Assembly: GCF_001940225.2 (NCBI RefSeq)
Contig: NZ_CP135164.1
Coordinates: forward strand, 186,001 to 250,000
Source: Roseburia sp. 499
GTDB taxonomy: Bacteria; Bacillota; Clostridia; Lachnospirales; Lachnospiraceae
DNA length: 64,000 nt
Reading direction: 5' to 3'
The notes under the pieces were generated by a model. The model was not told where the DNA came from. It did no database searches and saw nothing but the letters and a program-made list of their open reading frames with translations. This document shows positions 1 through 8,478 of this stretch, in pieces; within the stretch, counting starts at the first letter, position 1, and each line of letters starts with the position of its first letter. The position numbers and the translations under genes are program-made.

Positions 1-2
1 GC

Positions 3-1016
3 CAGACATTGACTTCTCTTTCTGAGGGTGATTTAGAACACCAGATTGAGGAAAGCAAACGTAAGGATGAGGTAGGGCAACTGCAGAACTCTGCCAGAGA
101 GTTACAGCAGACCTTTAAGGAGATAATCCATGAAACCAATACGATTTTGGGTGGAATGGCAAATTACGATTTGACAAAGGACGCTATGAATTCCTATCCG
201 GGAGATTTTAATCAGTTATCAGATGCGGTAAATCGTATCAGAGATATTTTGCAGAAGCTTATTAGGGTGGTACAGGAATCGGCGAACTCTGTCGGAACGG
301 GTTCCAGTGAATTAGCAGATGCAGCAGAAGCAGTAGCAACAGGTACTACCACACAAGCATCCTCTATCAATCAGTTAGTATTAAACGTTGAGGAAATGAC
401 AGAGTGTATTGTGCGTAATTCAGATAGTGAAGAACGGGTGCAGAAGCGTTTACAGGAATTAGAAACCCTGATTATAAACGGAAATAGTGAAATGGAGCAG
501 TTATGTGATGTAGTCAGTCAGGTAGAAAATATGTCCTCTGATATTAAAGATATTAGTGGTACAATAGAATCCATCGCATTCCAAATTAATATATTAGCAT
601 TAAATGCATCTGTGGAGGCAGCCCGTGTTGGAGAGAGTGGACAGGGATTTGCGGTAGTTGCAGGCGAAGTTGGTAATCTGGCAGCTAAGACCACAGACTC
701 CTCTAAGCAGATAGCAGAGCTGATTACGAATTGTCTGGAGAAAATCGAAAGCGCGATGACTTGCGCGGATTCTACGGCAAAATGTCTGAAGGATATTGTT
801 GAAAATTCCGAGCAGATTTCAAAAGCGTTTACCGATATCACAGCAGATACCAAGGAACAGGCGGATAAATCATCACGCATCAAGATGGAGATTTCCAATA
901 TTTCAGATGTTGTTCAGGTAAATTCGGCTACCGCCGAGGAGACTGCGGCTGCAACAATGAATTTGTCAGAGCAGGCTCAAAATTTAAGCAAATTGATTTC
1001 AAAATTCCGTGTATAG
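3..1016 (+). CDS. Methyl-accepting chemotaxis protein, C-terminal part (5' end outside window)
   Basis: The reading frame is open from the window edge, so the sensor domain and membrane segments are missing; the TTG at position 9 is not a real start. What remains begins in a HAMP-like linker, followed by the long helical signalling domain. The conserved hairpin tip is clear around EAARVGESGQGF and VVAGEVGNLA. The product would relay ligand binding to CheA/CheW at the membrane and so control flagellar rotation, although no che genes lie in this window. It ends in ISKFRV, a tail that is partly repeated 1.45 kb downstream. Family assignment is certain; the ligand is unknown. Confidence 0.93.
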   Translation, partial: QTLTSLSEGDLEHQIEESKRKDEVGQLQNSARELQQTFKEIIHETNTILGGMANYDLTKDAMNSYPGDFNQLSDAVNRIRDILQKLIRVVQESANSVGTGSSELADAAEAVATGTTTQASSINQLVLNVEEMTECIVRNSDSEERVQKRLQELETLIINGNSEMEQLCDVVSQVENMSSDIKDISGTIESIAFQINILALNASVEAARVGESGQGFAVVAGEVGNLAAKTTDSSKQIAELITNCLEKIESAMTCADSTAKCLKDIVENSEQISKAFTDITADTKEQADKSSRIKMEISNISDVVQVNSATAEETAAATMNLSEQAQNLSKLISKFRV

Positions 1017-1031
1017 AGTTAAAATATACCC
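1002..1031 (+). repeat. Receptor-gene tail, copy 1 of a direct repeat
   Basis: The end of the receptor gene and its trailer (AAATTCCGTGTATAGAG, then ATATACCC) resemble 2457-2487 (AAATTCCGTGTATCGAG, then AATACCCC). Copy 1 keeps only the left arm of the terminator that is complete in copy 2. The following stretch (about 1040-1090, containing GTACCGCCCCAAAAGTT and a small SD-ATG-stop) looks like the end of an insertion sequence, but no transposase is present. Confidence 0.55.
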
Positions 1032-1145
1032 TGCTAACTGTAATGTACCGCCCCAAAAGTTATACTACAGAGAGGAGATATTGTAAATGAATCCAATTTA
1101 AAGTGAACATAAGACTAAAGAATTAAATAAAGGAGAAATAATCTT

Positions 1146-2315
1146 ATGTTTAAGAAACTTAAATTAGATGGATTAGATATGATGAGCCTAATGAATGGGC
1201 TGGTATTTTTTGCACCCGTAGCGCTCTTAGTAAGAACTTCGGCAGGATTATCAACAGCGACTTTTTTTACCTTGCAGGCATTGCTTTCAATCGTGATATT
1301 TTTCTTTGAAATTCCTGCAGGGAAAATTACTGATTGTATAGGTTATCGAAAGACCATTATTATTTCGCAAATTTTGTTATGTTTTGCAAGAATTCTACTG
1401 TTTGTTAGTTTTGAGACAGGAAGCTTGGCAGTGTTTGTTGTGGAGGCTTTTGCAGAAGGTATTGCAATCTGCTTCTCTTCAGGTACAAGGAGTGCGTACT
1501 TGTATACTATAATGGATGAGGAACAATTTGTTGTAAAAACTGCGCATATATCTAATTGCGGAACTGTTGGATTTATTGTTAGCACTGTTGCATACGCAGG
1601 GATGTATTCCTTGGTAGGAATACAAGGGCTATTGATAGCCACTGTAGTCTCAAGCGGCATAGGTGTAGTTGCAGCATTAACTATTGAAGCAGAGGGGAAT
1701 AGACAGGTAGAAGATGAAACTGTGTCGTCAAGACATCTGAGAGGAAAACTATGCAACAAAGAAGTTGCCCTATTTGTATTAATACTTTCATGTATAAGCA
1801 TAGGTTTTATTTTGATTAACTTTTTCTATGTTGAAAAGATTATGGAATTAAATCTAAGAGAAGAACTTTTGACGCCAATTATTTTAGGATATTCAGCGAT
1901 TCAATTATTATCAGAGAAAATTTTGGATAAGATTGCAAAAAGAAGATATGTTGTAGCCTTTTCAATATCTTTTATAATTGCAGGTATCTTGATGTTACTA
2001 TTTGGAATTGTTACAAATATGGTACTAATCATTGCGATTATGTTAGTTCTTCCGCTTTGCCTTGACATCCCGGTAATACTTTTGGATGAACTGCAAAATA
2101 AATATGTCGATGAAATAGAAATGGGAGAAAAAAGGGCTGAACTATTGTCTTTTTTCAATATGGGTGTCAATTTGTTTGAAATTATCTTTTTGTTTGCTTC
2201 TGCAATCTTATCAGACTTGGGTATTTCGGTTTGTTTTTTGATTATAGGTGTCATCATTATTCTGATGAGCATTTTATTCTATTTGACTTTTGGAGTGAAA
2301 AAGAAGATTGTATAA
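1146..2315 (+). CDS. MFS transporter
   Basis: A 389-residue protein of about twelve hydrophobic segments with major-facilitator character. The loop after the second segment carries the family signature as GKITDCIGYRKT (G-x-x-x-D-x-x-G-R/Y-K/R). It probably exports a drug or small metabolite by proton antiport. AAGGAG at about 1130 precedes the ATG by a normal distance. The gene stands alone, lies between two copies of a receptor-gene tail, and is very AT-rich, so it may be a later insertion. The substrate cannot be told from sequence. Confidence 0.85.
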   Translation: MFKKLKLDGLDMMSLMNGLVFFAPVALLVRTSAGLSTATFFTLQALLSIVIFFFEIPAGKITDCIGYRKTIIISQILLCFARILLFVSFETGSLAVFVVEAFAEGIAICFSSGTRSAYLYTIMDEEQFVVKTAHISNCGTVGFIVSTVAYAGMYSLVGIQGLLIATVVSSGIGVVAALTIEAEGNRQVEDETVSSRHLRGKLCNKEVALFVLILSCISIGFILINFFYVEKIMELNLREELLTPIILGYSAIQLLSEKILDKIAKRRYVVAFSISFIIAGILMLLFGIVTNMVLIIAIMLVLPLCLDIPVILLDELQNKYVDEIEMGEKRAELLSFFNMGVNLFEIIFLFASAILSDLGISVCFLIIGVIIILMSILFYLTFGVKKKIV

Positions 2316-2456
2316 TTTATATTTTTATAGTATTTATGGATTTATTTATCTTATCTTTTCAAATATGATAGCATGCAGGTGGATACTTACATGTGGAGTT
2401 GAGGGATATGTATTATGAAATCTAATTAAAAATTATGAATCAAGTTTGAGATTTTT

Positions 2457-2487
2457 AAATTCCGTGTATCGAGATGAAAAATACCCC
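2457..2487 (+). repeat. Receptor-gene tail, copy 2 of a direct repeat
   Basis: A second copy of the 3' end of a chemotaxis receptor gene: the frame reads IFKFRV followed by SR and a stop, close to the ISKFRV end of the gene at 3-1016. It runs directly into an intact terminator. No receptor coding sequence is left upstream of it. Confidence 0.5.
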
Positions 2488-2507
2488 ACAATTAGTAGGG
2501 TATTTTT
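2477..2507 (+). terminator. Intrinsic terminator
   Basis: The stem AAAAATACCC / GGGTATTTTT has an 11-base loop and ends in a T run. It probably belonged to a receptor gene and now serves the MFS gene. Confidence 0.8.
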
Positions 2508-2533
2508 CTGTTTTAAATAGAGAAAAAATACAC

Positions 2534-2565
2534 TTGACTTACAAATCTTACGGATGTAATATATA
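2534..2565 (+). promoter_or_regulatory. Promoter overlapped by a BlaI-type operator (site 1)
   Basis: TTGACT (2534-2539) and TAATAT (2557-2562) are 17 bases apart. The half-palindrome TTACGGATGTAA (2549-2560) sits inside the promoter, so a bound repressor would block polymerase. The 23-base context 2543-2565 matches the sites at 2608 and 8297, which lie near the BlaI-like gene. It drives the three-gene unit 2681-6101. Confidence 0.75.
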
Positions 2566-2607
2566 AAAATACGAAAGCTTTTTTGTACATAAAAATTTTT
2601 TATGTTT

Positions 2608-2630
2608 AAATCCTACAAACGTAATAATTA
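2608..2630 (+). promoter_or_regulatory. BlaI-type operator (site 2)
   Basis: CTACAAACGTAA within a flank (AAATC before, TAATTA after) nearly identical to the other two sites. It lies about 50 bases after the promoter, in the leader of the 2681 gene, where a second repressor dimer could act as a roadblock. Confidence 0.65.
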
Positions 2631-2680
2631 AAACTCTAATTATGTGCAGGGAGAGAATGTAAAATGAGGAGGTTACATTA

Positions 2681-3886
2681 TTGAAAAAACGTATATTAGT
2701 CCTTTCAATAATCTTATTGTTTTCTATTTCAGGCTGCAGCACTGAACCACATACATCAGAACAAGCCGAAGAAAGCAATAATAGTAAAACACAGACTTTA
2801 GAACAGAGTAGTTCTGTAGATGTAGAAAAAATAGAAGAAATTTATCAGAATATCTATGAAGATGCAGCAGAAAAGAATGCAGTAGGTGACCTTGAAACAG
2901 TGCGGGAGACTGTAAAGCGTCTTGGTGAGAATGATTACATTGCAATTGATAGAGAAAATCAAGTTAATATGACATGTGCGGAGCAGGTGGTGGAGTTTTG
3001 TAAGAAGGTAGAAAAACAGAAAGACGCACAAATCACCATAATATCTGTTAACTATGAGGGAGGTTTTACAAAATATGATTTGAATACGAATCAGGGAAGT
3101 GTAGATATTACAGAGGAATATTACACATATAAAAATGGTCATTTGGAAAAGACAGGTACGACAAATTATCCAACACATTCCTGGCGTTATACAGAGGAAG
3201 GGTATTTGTTCTTTGAAGAATATCACATGAAGGGATATGATGGTCCATCCGGTCACACTGCAATGAGAGTACTACCTTTGGATGAAACCTATCGAGAACT
3301 AAATCGAAAGTATATGCTTCCGGTTGGGTATGAACGGAATAACGTTTTCCTTTTGAATTGGGATGAGAATGGTTTTGGCGAAGTAGATTTTTATGATGTG
3401 TTTGACAAATTCTATAAAGAAGTGTATGGGAAATCGCGACCTTATGTGGAAGCCGAAAGCACTGAAGATGGTGCAGTCTATCGGGTACCCAAGGATGAGT
3501 TTGAGCAGGTGGTAAAAGCTCATTTTAATATTGACAGTGAAACCTTGCAGTCTAAAACCACTTATTTTTCGGAAGATGAAACATACGAATATAAACCAAG
3601 AGGATGGTATGCCAGCGAGTCACCCAGCAATCCATATCCTGAGGTAGTGGTTTATAATGAGAATGATGATGGAACCATAACACTTACCGTCAATGTGGTA
3701 TATCCGGATAATAATACGTCTAAAGTATATGCGCATGAGGTTGTTATTCGTCCATTGCCAGATGGCGGATATCAGTATGTATCGAATCACATTATTCCGT
3801 CTGAGGACAATTGTGAACCATCATGGCATACAGATCGCCTCACGGAAGAAGAGTGGGAGGAAATTTATGGCGAAAAGAAAAAGTAA
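2681..3886 (+). CDS. Predicted lipoprotein of unknown function
   Basis: The TTG start at 2681 is chosen because AGGAGG lies 7 bases upstream and the frame then opens with a signal peptide and a lipobox (SISGC). A low-complexity acidic, Ser/Thr-rich linker follows, then about 330 residues of mixed soluble fold rich in Tyr, Trp and Glu. Residues of its middle region (a helix, then a segment ending YTEEGYLFFE) resemble the next gene product, so the two are likely paralogues. From memory this may be the DUF6070 family. The protein should be tethered to the outer face of the membrane. BlaI-type operators upstream suggest that it is induced by cell-wall stress. Function is unknown. Confidence 0.8.
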   Translation: MKKRILVLSIILLFSISGCSTEPHTSEQAEESNNSKTQTLEQSSSVDVEKIEEIYQNIYEDAAEKNAVGDLETVRETVKRLGENDYIAIDRENQVNMTCAEQVVEFCKKVEKQKDAQITIISVNYEGGFTKYDLNTNQGSVDITEEYYTYKNGHLEKTGTTNYPTHSWRYTEEGYLFFEEYHMKGYDGPSGHTAMRVLPLDETYRELNRKYMLPVGYERNNVFLLNWDENGFGEVDFYDVFDKFYKEVYGKSRPYVEAESTEDGAVYRVPKDEFEQVVKAHFNIDSETLQSKTTYFSEDETYEYKPRGWYASESPSNPYPEVVVYNENDDGTITLTVNVVYPDNNTSKVYAHEVVIRPLPDGGYQYVSNHIIPSEDNCEPSWHTDRLTEEEWEEIYGEKKK

Positions 3887-4589
3887 GAAAAAGTTTTTTA
3901 TGATATTACTTTTTGTATTACTATTAGTTACAGTAGGGGTGGTGGGATATTGTAACCAAAGAAGAATAAAAGAAAAAAATGTTTCAAAAGAAGTAGAGAA
4001 TTCATCCATGGAAAAAGATAACGAAGAAGAAAAAGTATTGGAAAAGGGATACAATCTGCCGGTGGATAATAGCGAAAAGGAAGAAGCAGAAAATGATTGC
4101 AAAAAGGTGATGGAAGTTATCGCGGATCTATACAAAGGGGCCGAAAAAGGAGAAAGTTCTAACGTTGTGCTGTCAGATCAGACCATCATGGAAATGCTGG
4201 AAAAAATAAAGGAAATGGGATATCCGGTTATGGATGAACAAGTCTATTCCGATATAGAAAATTATGAGGTGGTAGATGATTTTTTACAAAAATGCATAGA
4301 TGGAAAAAGTGGTGCGATTCCCATATATCAGATTCGTTCTGATGGTGGTATCGGAAGAAGTAAATTTATTTTCAATGGAAAAGATATGTATGTATTAGCT
4401 GCCAGTGCAGTCTGGAACCAGGAAAATAAGCCCGGGATTGTATACATTTCTTATACCAGAATCAAAGAGTGGGATTACACGGAAGAAGGCTGCTTTTGCT
4501 TTGAATTGTGCGTTCCCGAGCCACCGGAGGTTACTGAAATTGTAGATGGGAGCTGTATGATAAAAGTTAAACCAATGAATGATGAATAG
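3867..4589 (+). CDS. Membrane-anchored hypothetical protein, short paralogue of the preceding lipoprotein
   Basis: The frame is open from 3693, but the ATG at 3867 follows GGGAGG and starts a typical anchor: a Lys/Arg-rich leader and one hydrophobic helix (about residues 10-28). It overlaps the preceding gene by 20 bases, so translation is probably coupled. After an acidic, Lys-rich linker, the 150-residue outer domain resembles the middle of the preceding product: the helix MEVIADLYKGAEKGE and the segment YTEEGCFCFE match its counterparts, but the C-terminal third is missing. It may be a duplicate that has lost its end. No enzymatic motif is visible. Confidence 0.75.
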   Translation: MAKRKSKKKFFMILLFVLLLVTVGVVGYCNQRRIKEKNVSKEVENSSMEKDNEEEKVLEKGYNLPVDNSEKEEAENDCKKVMEVIADLYKGAEKGESSNVVLSDQTIMEMLEKIKEMGYPVMDEQVYSDIENYEVVDDFLQKCIDGKSGAIPIYQIRSDGGIGRSKFIFNGKDMYVLAASAVWNQENKPGIVYISYTRIKEWDYTEEGCFCFELCVPEPPEVTEIVDGSCMIKVKPMNDE

Positions 4590-4616
4590 AGTGTTATCTT
4601 ATGAAAGGAAATTTGT

Positions 4617-6101
4617 ATGAAAAGAAAGAGAAAAATAGTTTGGCTCATAGTAGGAATTTTGGTAAGTTTAATTCTTATTTTAGCAGGAAGCTTTTGGTAT
4701 ATGACGAAATGCAGATATGCGGAGGTTGATACACAGACATCACCGGATGAACGGTGTCAGCTCACACTACAGATGAAGGGAGAGCCGGAATGGCCTTTTG
4801 GCAGTACTTACGGGAGAATTGTTGTCAGATATGATGACAAAATCATAAAAAAGATAGAATTTGAAATTCGGGATGATGGTGCAACGCTTCGCAAAGAAAA
4901 CTGGCACGTTGTTTGGGGCGTGGCAGGGGTTCAGATTACCTTAACAGGAAGCGAACTGGATGAACAGGTTTTGCAGATTTTGTATGATGGATCGGAAGAA
5001 TTTGACGGTTACAGCGAGGAGCAGATAACAGCGGAAATGGAAAAACGTTATGGAAATATTCGTGCTTGTGGCAAGGAGGGGAATCTCTATTGCTATGATA
5101 CCGGTAAGTTTTCCTTTTTGGTACAGAATGATTTGGTAATGAGCGATAATTATAAAATGGAGTATTACCGTTATTTGACTGATTCCTATTTCGCAGGACG
5201 GAATAGAGCTCATGAGTATGAAGAAAGCGGAGATGGAATCGATAAAACGTATACGTTGATGATCTCTTTGAACTCATCTCAAAGTGAGGAGAAGGAGTGG
5301 TTTTGCTCTGATGTTGTGAATTGGTTACTTTACGTTATGAAAGAGCTTCCTTGTGAGGAAAATGAAGAACTCTATAGGGTGATAAAAATTGAATATGGAG
5401 AAGAGATATTTACCTATCGATTTTCAGACTTGCAGCACTTTACAGAAGAGAATGTTTCGGATGTATATAATGATTTATATGATTTTGTAGAAAAAAAATT
5501 AGCAGAGGATTATAAGTCAAAAGTGTCTTCAAAAGAAGATACCGAAGAAGCAGAAAACATAGAATTAACAGGAGAAGAGATACAACATTATTTATCGTTG
5601 AAACCGGATTGCAGCTATGAAACTTCTGATGGTGTAGAATATCGAATGATTCCGGTTGACCGGGCATGTGGTAGTAGTTACTATGCGCTGGTTGCTACCG
5701 CAGATGGGGGAGAGAGTGCCGTTATGGTTAATCCGGATCCTTATTTGGGCAGTGGTGGAGGTGCCAAATGGATTACATTTTTGCAGGATGGACAAACCGG
5801 ATTTTCTTGTCTGACATATAGCGGTGGAACATACGGAAGGCTTTATCGAACAGAAGATGGAGGCAAAAACTTTGAAGTGGTAGAATATCCATCTGCTAAA
5901 ATAAAACTTTCGGATGGAACGTATTATAATCCTTTTGTTATGCCGGAAAAAGTCTATGAAAATGATGGAAAACTTTACATGGAAGTCGGACAGGGAGCAG
6001 ATGGAGACTATTATGGAGAGAAAGGTTTCTGTAATGGTCTGTACGAATCGGAGGACAATGGAAAGACATGGGAATATGTAAAGGAAATAGTCGTACAGTA
6101 A
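4617..6101 (+). CDS. Membrane-anchored protein with Asp-box (BNR) repeats
   Basis: A Lys/Arg-rich start and one membrane helix (about residues 8-28) anchor a large extracellular part. The region to about residue 320 has no recognised domain. The C-terminal part has beta-propeller-type repeats: YRTEDGGKNFEVV and YESEDNGKTWEYV fit the Asp-box S/T-x-D-x-G-x-T/N-W/F, with GYxxLVATADGG resembling a further degenerate blade. Such repeats are structural and occur in sialidases and in non-catalytic proteins; no sialidase active site (FRIP, Arg triad) could be seen. It is third in the operon with operators at 2543 and 2608. It ends one base before the convergent BlaR1-like gene. Confidence 0.78.
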   Translation: MKRKRKIVWLIVGILVSLILILAGSFWYMTKCRYAEVDTQTSPDERCQLTLQMKGEPEWPFGSTYGRIVVRYDDKIIKKIEFEIRDDGATLRKENWHVVWGVAGVQITLTGSELDEQVLQILYDGSEEFDGYSEEQITAEMEKRYGNIRACGKEGNLYCYDTGKFSFLVQNDLVMSDNYKMEYYRYLTDSYFAGRNRAHEYEESGDGIDKTYTLMISLNSSQSEEKEWFCSDVVNWLLYVMKELPCEENEELYRVIKIEYGEEIFTYRFSDLQHFTEENVSDVYNDLYDFVEKKLAEDYKSKVSSKEDTEEAENIELTGEEIQHYLSLKPDCSYETSDGVEYRMIPVDRACGSSYYALVATADGGESAVMVNPDPYLGSGGGAKWITFLQDGQTGFSCLTYSGGTYGRLYRTEDGGKNFEVVEYPSAKIKLSDGTYYNPFVMPEKVYENDGKLYMEVGQGADGDYYGEKGFCNGLYESEDNGKTWEYVKEIVVQ

Positions 6102-6102
6102 A

Positions 6103-7893
6103 TTAATATATATCAAGGTCCTTTAAAATCTTCAAGGTGATTTCACTTGCAACGGCACCACTTGCAGCTGACTCATTTTGAAGATTGGTGGCAAAGAAAT
6201 AGGTATTGTCAGGAGTTTCCACATAACCGATAAACCATCCATTTACATTCTCACCGTTCATGTTTCCGGTTCCTGTTTTTCCGTATAAATGACAGTTGCC
6301 ATTCGAAGAGAGCCAAAGAGCATTTTTTACGGCTTGAATATTTGTTTCTTCAAAATTGAATTCATTTTTGTAAAGTTTTTGGAGCATCTCAACTTGTTCC
6401 ATTGGAGAAATTTTCAGGGAAGATTCTGCCCAAAAACGATATATTTCACCGGATAGGTCATGGTTTCCATAATTAATATCGTTATAAAATTTTTTCAGAG
6501 CGTCTATGCCGGCCTGCTGGTCTAAAGTTTGAAAGTACCAGTTTACAGAGTATCGAAAAGCAGAGGTAAGGTTCTGGTCGGCATTCCATTCGGCAAAGGG
6601 ATATGCCTCTCCATTCCATTTCATGTGATTGGAGGCAGGGGTGATATATCCTTCTTCTAAAGCAAGCAGGGCGCTGTATATTTTGTAGGTTGAATCCGGT
6701 GAAATGCGTGTCTGTGCCATGTCTTTGTTATAAATCTGCCAGTTTTCCGTAGAAGAATCCAATAGAACAAAACAACCATCATAAGCATCAAAATAAGAGG
6801 ACAAGTCAACATAAGAAATAGAGTTGCTGTTCTCTTTTAATTGATAGGTATCTTTGTTGGCAGCATTTGTAGAAAGCAAAGGCGCAGACCCAAGTAAGAG
6901 GAAGGAAATCAAAAAACAGGAGAAAGCGCCTCTTACTTTTTGAAAGTGATTTTTCTGCTGATAAGAAGCGATATTAATAATCCTTTTTCTAATTTGCTTT
7001 ATATTTCCACCCATAGTAGAAGCAAAAGGAAAGTTAGAAAGCGAGATTTTTTCTGCAAAATTAATAAGTGTGTTTCCGTATGCTTCGTAATCCTGTTCGC
7101 TCAATATGCTTAATACGGAGGAATCGCAGGCAATTTCCCGGTCGTTTCGCATCTCTTTTAGGGAATACCAAATGAGAGGGTTAAACCAATATACAATGTT
7201 CACAAGATTCATAATCCCATTTACAAGAGCATCGCCGTGTTTGCAGTGCTGCAGTTCGTGCAGTAGCATGAAACGGCAATCGGATTCATCATAATCAGAG
7301 ATGAAATGAATAGGAAGATAAATGCGAGGATGTACGAAGCCAACAGTAAAGGGGGACTTTATGTAAGCGGTACTGTAAATAGAAATTTCTTTATGGATAT
7401 GTAACTCTTTTTTGCAGTCGGCAAATAACCTACAAACTTCTTTATTTTGAAGCGGCAGGGCAGAGTGTTCGATACGATTTAAGCGAAAATATGATTTTAG
7501 CATAAAAAGAAGCATTGCCAAAATACCAAGTAGCCAGATACAGAAAAGAGCAATGTTTAAGCTAGAGGCTCCCTCTTGAGTTACAGAGACACTAAAGTCA
7601 TTTATCCAGTTTTCGGTACCGGATGGGGTGCGTGTAGCTGCATCTATAACGTTTGCTGTTTTTGTTGCCGATGTATGTTTGAATTGCCCAAGCCATGAGA
7701 AAATCTGAGGGAATCCAATTGCCTGAATAGGGAGAAAAGGAACGGTAAGGAGTCCGAGAAGCAGAAACCATAGGTTGTACTGCATCCGGCTCGTTAAACT
7801 ATTTTTGAATAATCTTTTTACCGCCCTAAGCACGCCAATGATAATACCAATGAAAATATTGCAGATGAAAAAATGAATCATAAAGTTTCCCAT
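6103..7893 (-). CDS. blaR1: BlaR1-family beta-lactam sensor/signal transducer
   Basis: The start at 7893 follows AAGGAAGG; the frame runs on upstream, inside the repressor gene. Several membrane helices flank an M56 metallopeptidase domain whose zinc motif HELQH is at about residues 211-215, with the downstream EMRNDREIACD. The C-terminal outer domain is a class D beta-lactamase-like penicillin sensor: S-T-Y-K near residue 400 (acylated serine), YSVNW as the second motif, and YGKTGTG near 537. Family knowledge: acylation by a beta-lactam activates the protease, which leads to loss of the BlaI repressor. Its repressor gene is 1 base upstream. No beta-lactamase gene lies in the window, so the controlled targets are probably the 2681-6101 genes. 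Confidence 0.93.
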   Translation of the reverse strand: MGNFMIHFFICNIFIGIIIGVLRAVKRLFKNSLTSRMQYNLWFLLLGLLTVPFLPIQAIGFPQIFSWLGQFKHTSATKTANVIDAATRTPSGTENWINDFSVSVTQEGASSLNIALFCIWLLGILAMLLFMLKSYFRLNRIEHSALPLQNKEVCRLFADCKKELHIHKEISIYSTAYIKSPFTVGFVHPRIYLPIHFISDYDESDCRFMLLHELQHCKHGDALVNGIMNLVNIVYWFNPLIWYSLKEMRNDREIACDSSVLSILSEQDYEAYGNTLINFAEKISLSNFPFASTMGGNIKQIRKRIINIASYQQKNHFQKVRGAFSCFLISFLLLGSAPLLSTNAANKDTYQLKENSNSISYVDLSSYFDAYDGCFVLLDSSTENWQIYNKDMAQTRISPDSTYKIYSALLALEEGYITPASNHMKWNGEAYPFAEWNADQNLTSAFRYSVNWYFQTLDQQAGIDALKKFYNDINYGNHDLSGEIYRFWAESSLKISPMEQVEMLQKLYKNEFNFEETNIQAVKNALWLSSNGNCHLYGKTGTGNMNGENVNGWFIGYVETPDNTYFFATNLQNESAASGAVASEITLKILKDLDIY

Positions 7894-7894
7894 A

Positions 7895-8281
7895 TTATTT
7901 CCTTCCTTTTTTGGAACTCTTGGAGAGAATGGAACGAAGGTTATCAATTTCTGATTCAGAAAGCTTGTCGTTTTCTATATATGCAGACAGCATGGCAGTA
8001 ATATCGCCATTATAAAAACGTTTCAAAAAAGAGCTGCTTTCCTGACTGATGTATTCGCTTTCTCTGACTAGGGGAGTATAAATAAATACGCGGCTTTGTT
8101 TTTCATAGGACAGAGCACCTTTGTTCACCAGACGTTTAATCAGGGTTTGTATTGTCTTAGGGCTCCAGCTCGTGGTCTGTGTCAATTTCTCTGTTATTTC
8201 ATTGGTGCTGATTGGAGCATATTTCCATACAATTTTCATAACTTCAAATTCAGCTTCCGATATTTGTGGCAAATTGCTCAT
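7895..8281 (-). CDS. blaI: BlaI/MecI-family repressor
   Basis: A 128-residue winged-helix protein of normal family length. The DNA-binding part (ISEAEFEVMKIVWKYAPIS, then WSPKTIQTLIKRLVNKGAL) is typical, as is the C-terminal dimerisation/cleavage region. It is co-transcribed with the sensor, with only one base between the two genes. A TTAC-N4-GTAA operator lies 16 bases before its start, so it should repress itself; two more copies lie before the 2681 gene. Family knowledge says the repressor is cleaved after beta-lactam sensing by BlaR1. Confidence 0.94.
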   Translation of the reverse strand: MSNLPQISEAEFEVMKIVWKYAPISTNEITEKLTQTTSWSPKTIQTLIKRLVNKGALSYEKQSRVFIYTPLVRESEYISQESSSFLKRFYNGDITAMLSAYIENDKLSESEIDNLRSILSKSSKKGRK

Positions 8282-8296
8282 GTTGAATGTCTCCTT

Positions 8297-8319
8297 AAAT
8301 CTTACGAATGTAATAATTA
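8297..8319 (-). promoter_or_regulatory. BlaI-type operator (site 3)
   Basis: TTACGAATGTAA (8302-8313) in a flank that matches sites 1 and 2 (AAATC before, TAATTA after on the + strand). It sits just upstream of the repressor start, as expected for autoregulation. Its distance from the + strand hydrogenase promoter is about 80 bases, so it is unlikely to control that gene. Confidence 0.75.
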
Positions 8320-8395
8320 TATTATAGAGGGAGAAGGAGAAAATGTCAATGAGCCAGGTAACTGTGAAATTATTACAAAAATAAAGTAAAAATGC

Positions 8396-8424
8396 GTGAC
8401 AAAATGGGAATTCTGCACTATAAT
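8396..8424 (+). promoter_or_regulatory. Promoter of the hydrogenase-rubrerythrin gene
   Basis: GTGACA (8396-8401) and TATAAT (8419-8424) with a 17-base spacer; the start codon lies 55 bases downstream. Confidence 0.7.
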
Positions 8425-8478
8425 TAGTATATATTTATGGGCAGAAAAATGAAAATACAGAAGAGGGAGGTTTTTACA

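Noticed and set aside
518..898. Minus-strand frame of 126 codons inside the chemotaxis receptor gene
   Set aside because: It lies fully within a conserved gene on the other strand, has no SD and no family features; long antisense frames are common under helical coding regions.
5592..6116. Minus-strand frame of 174 codons opposite the Asp-box gene
   Set aside because: It is antisense to a gene with clear Asp-box repeats and a membrane anchor; it has no signal of its own.
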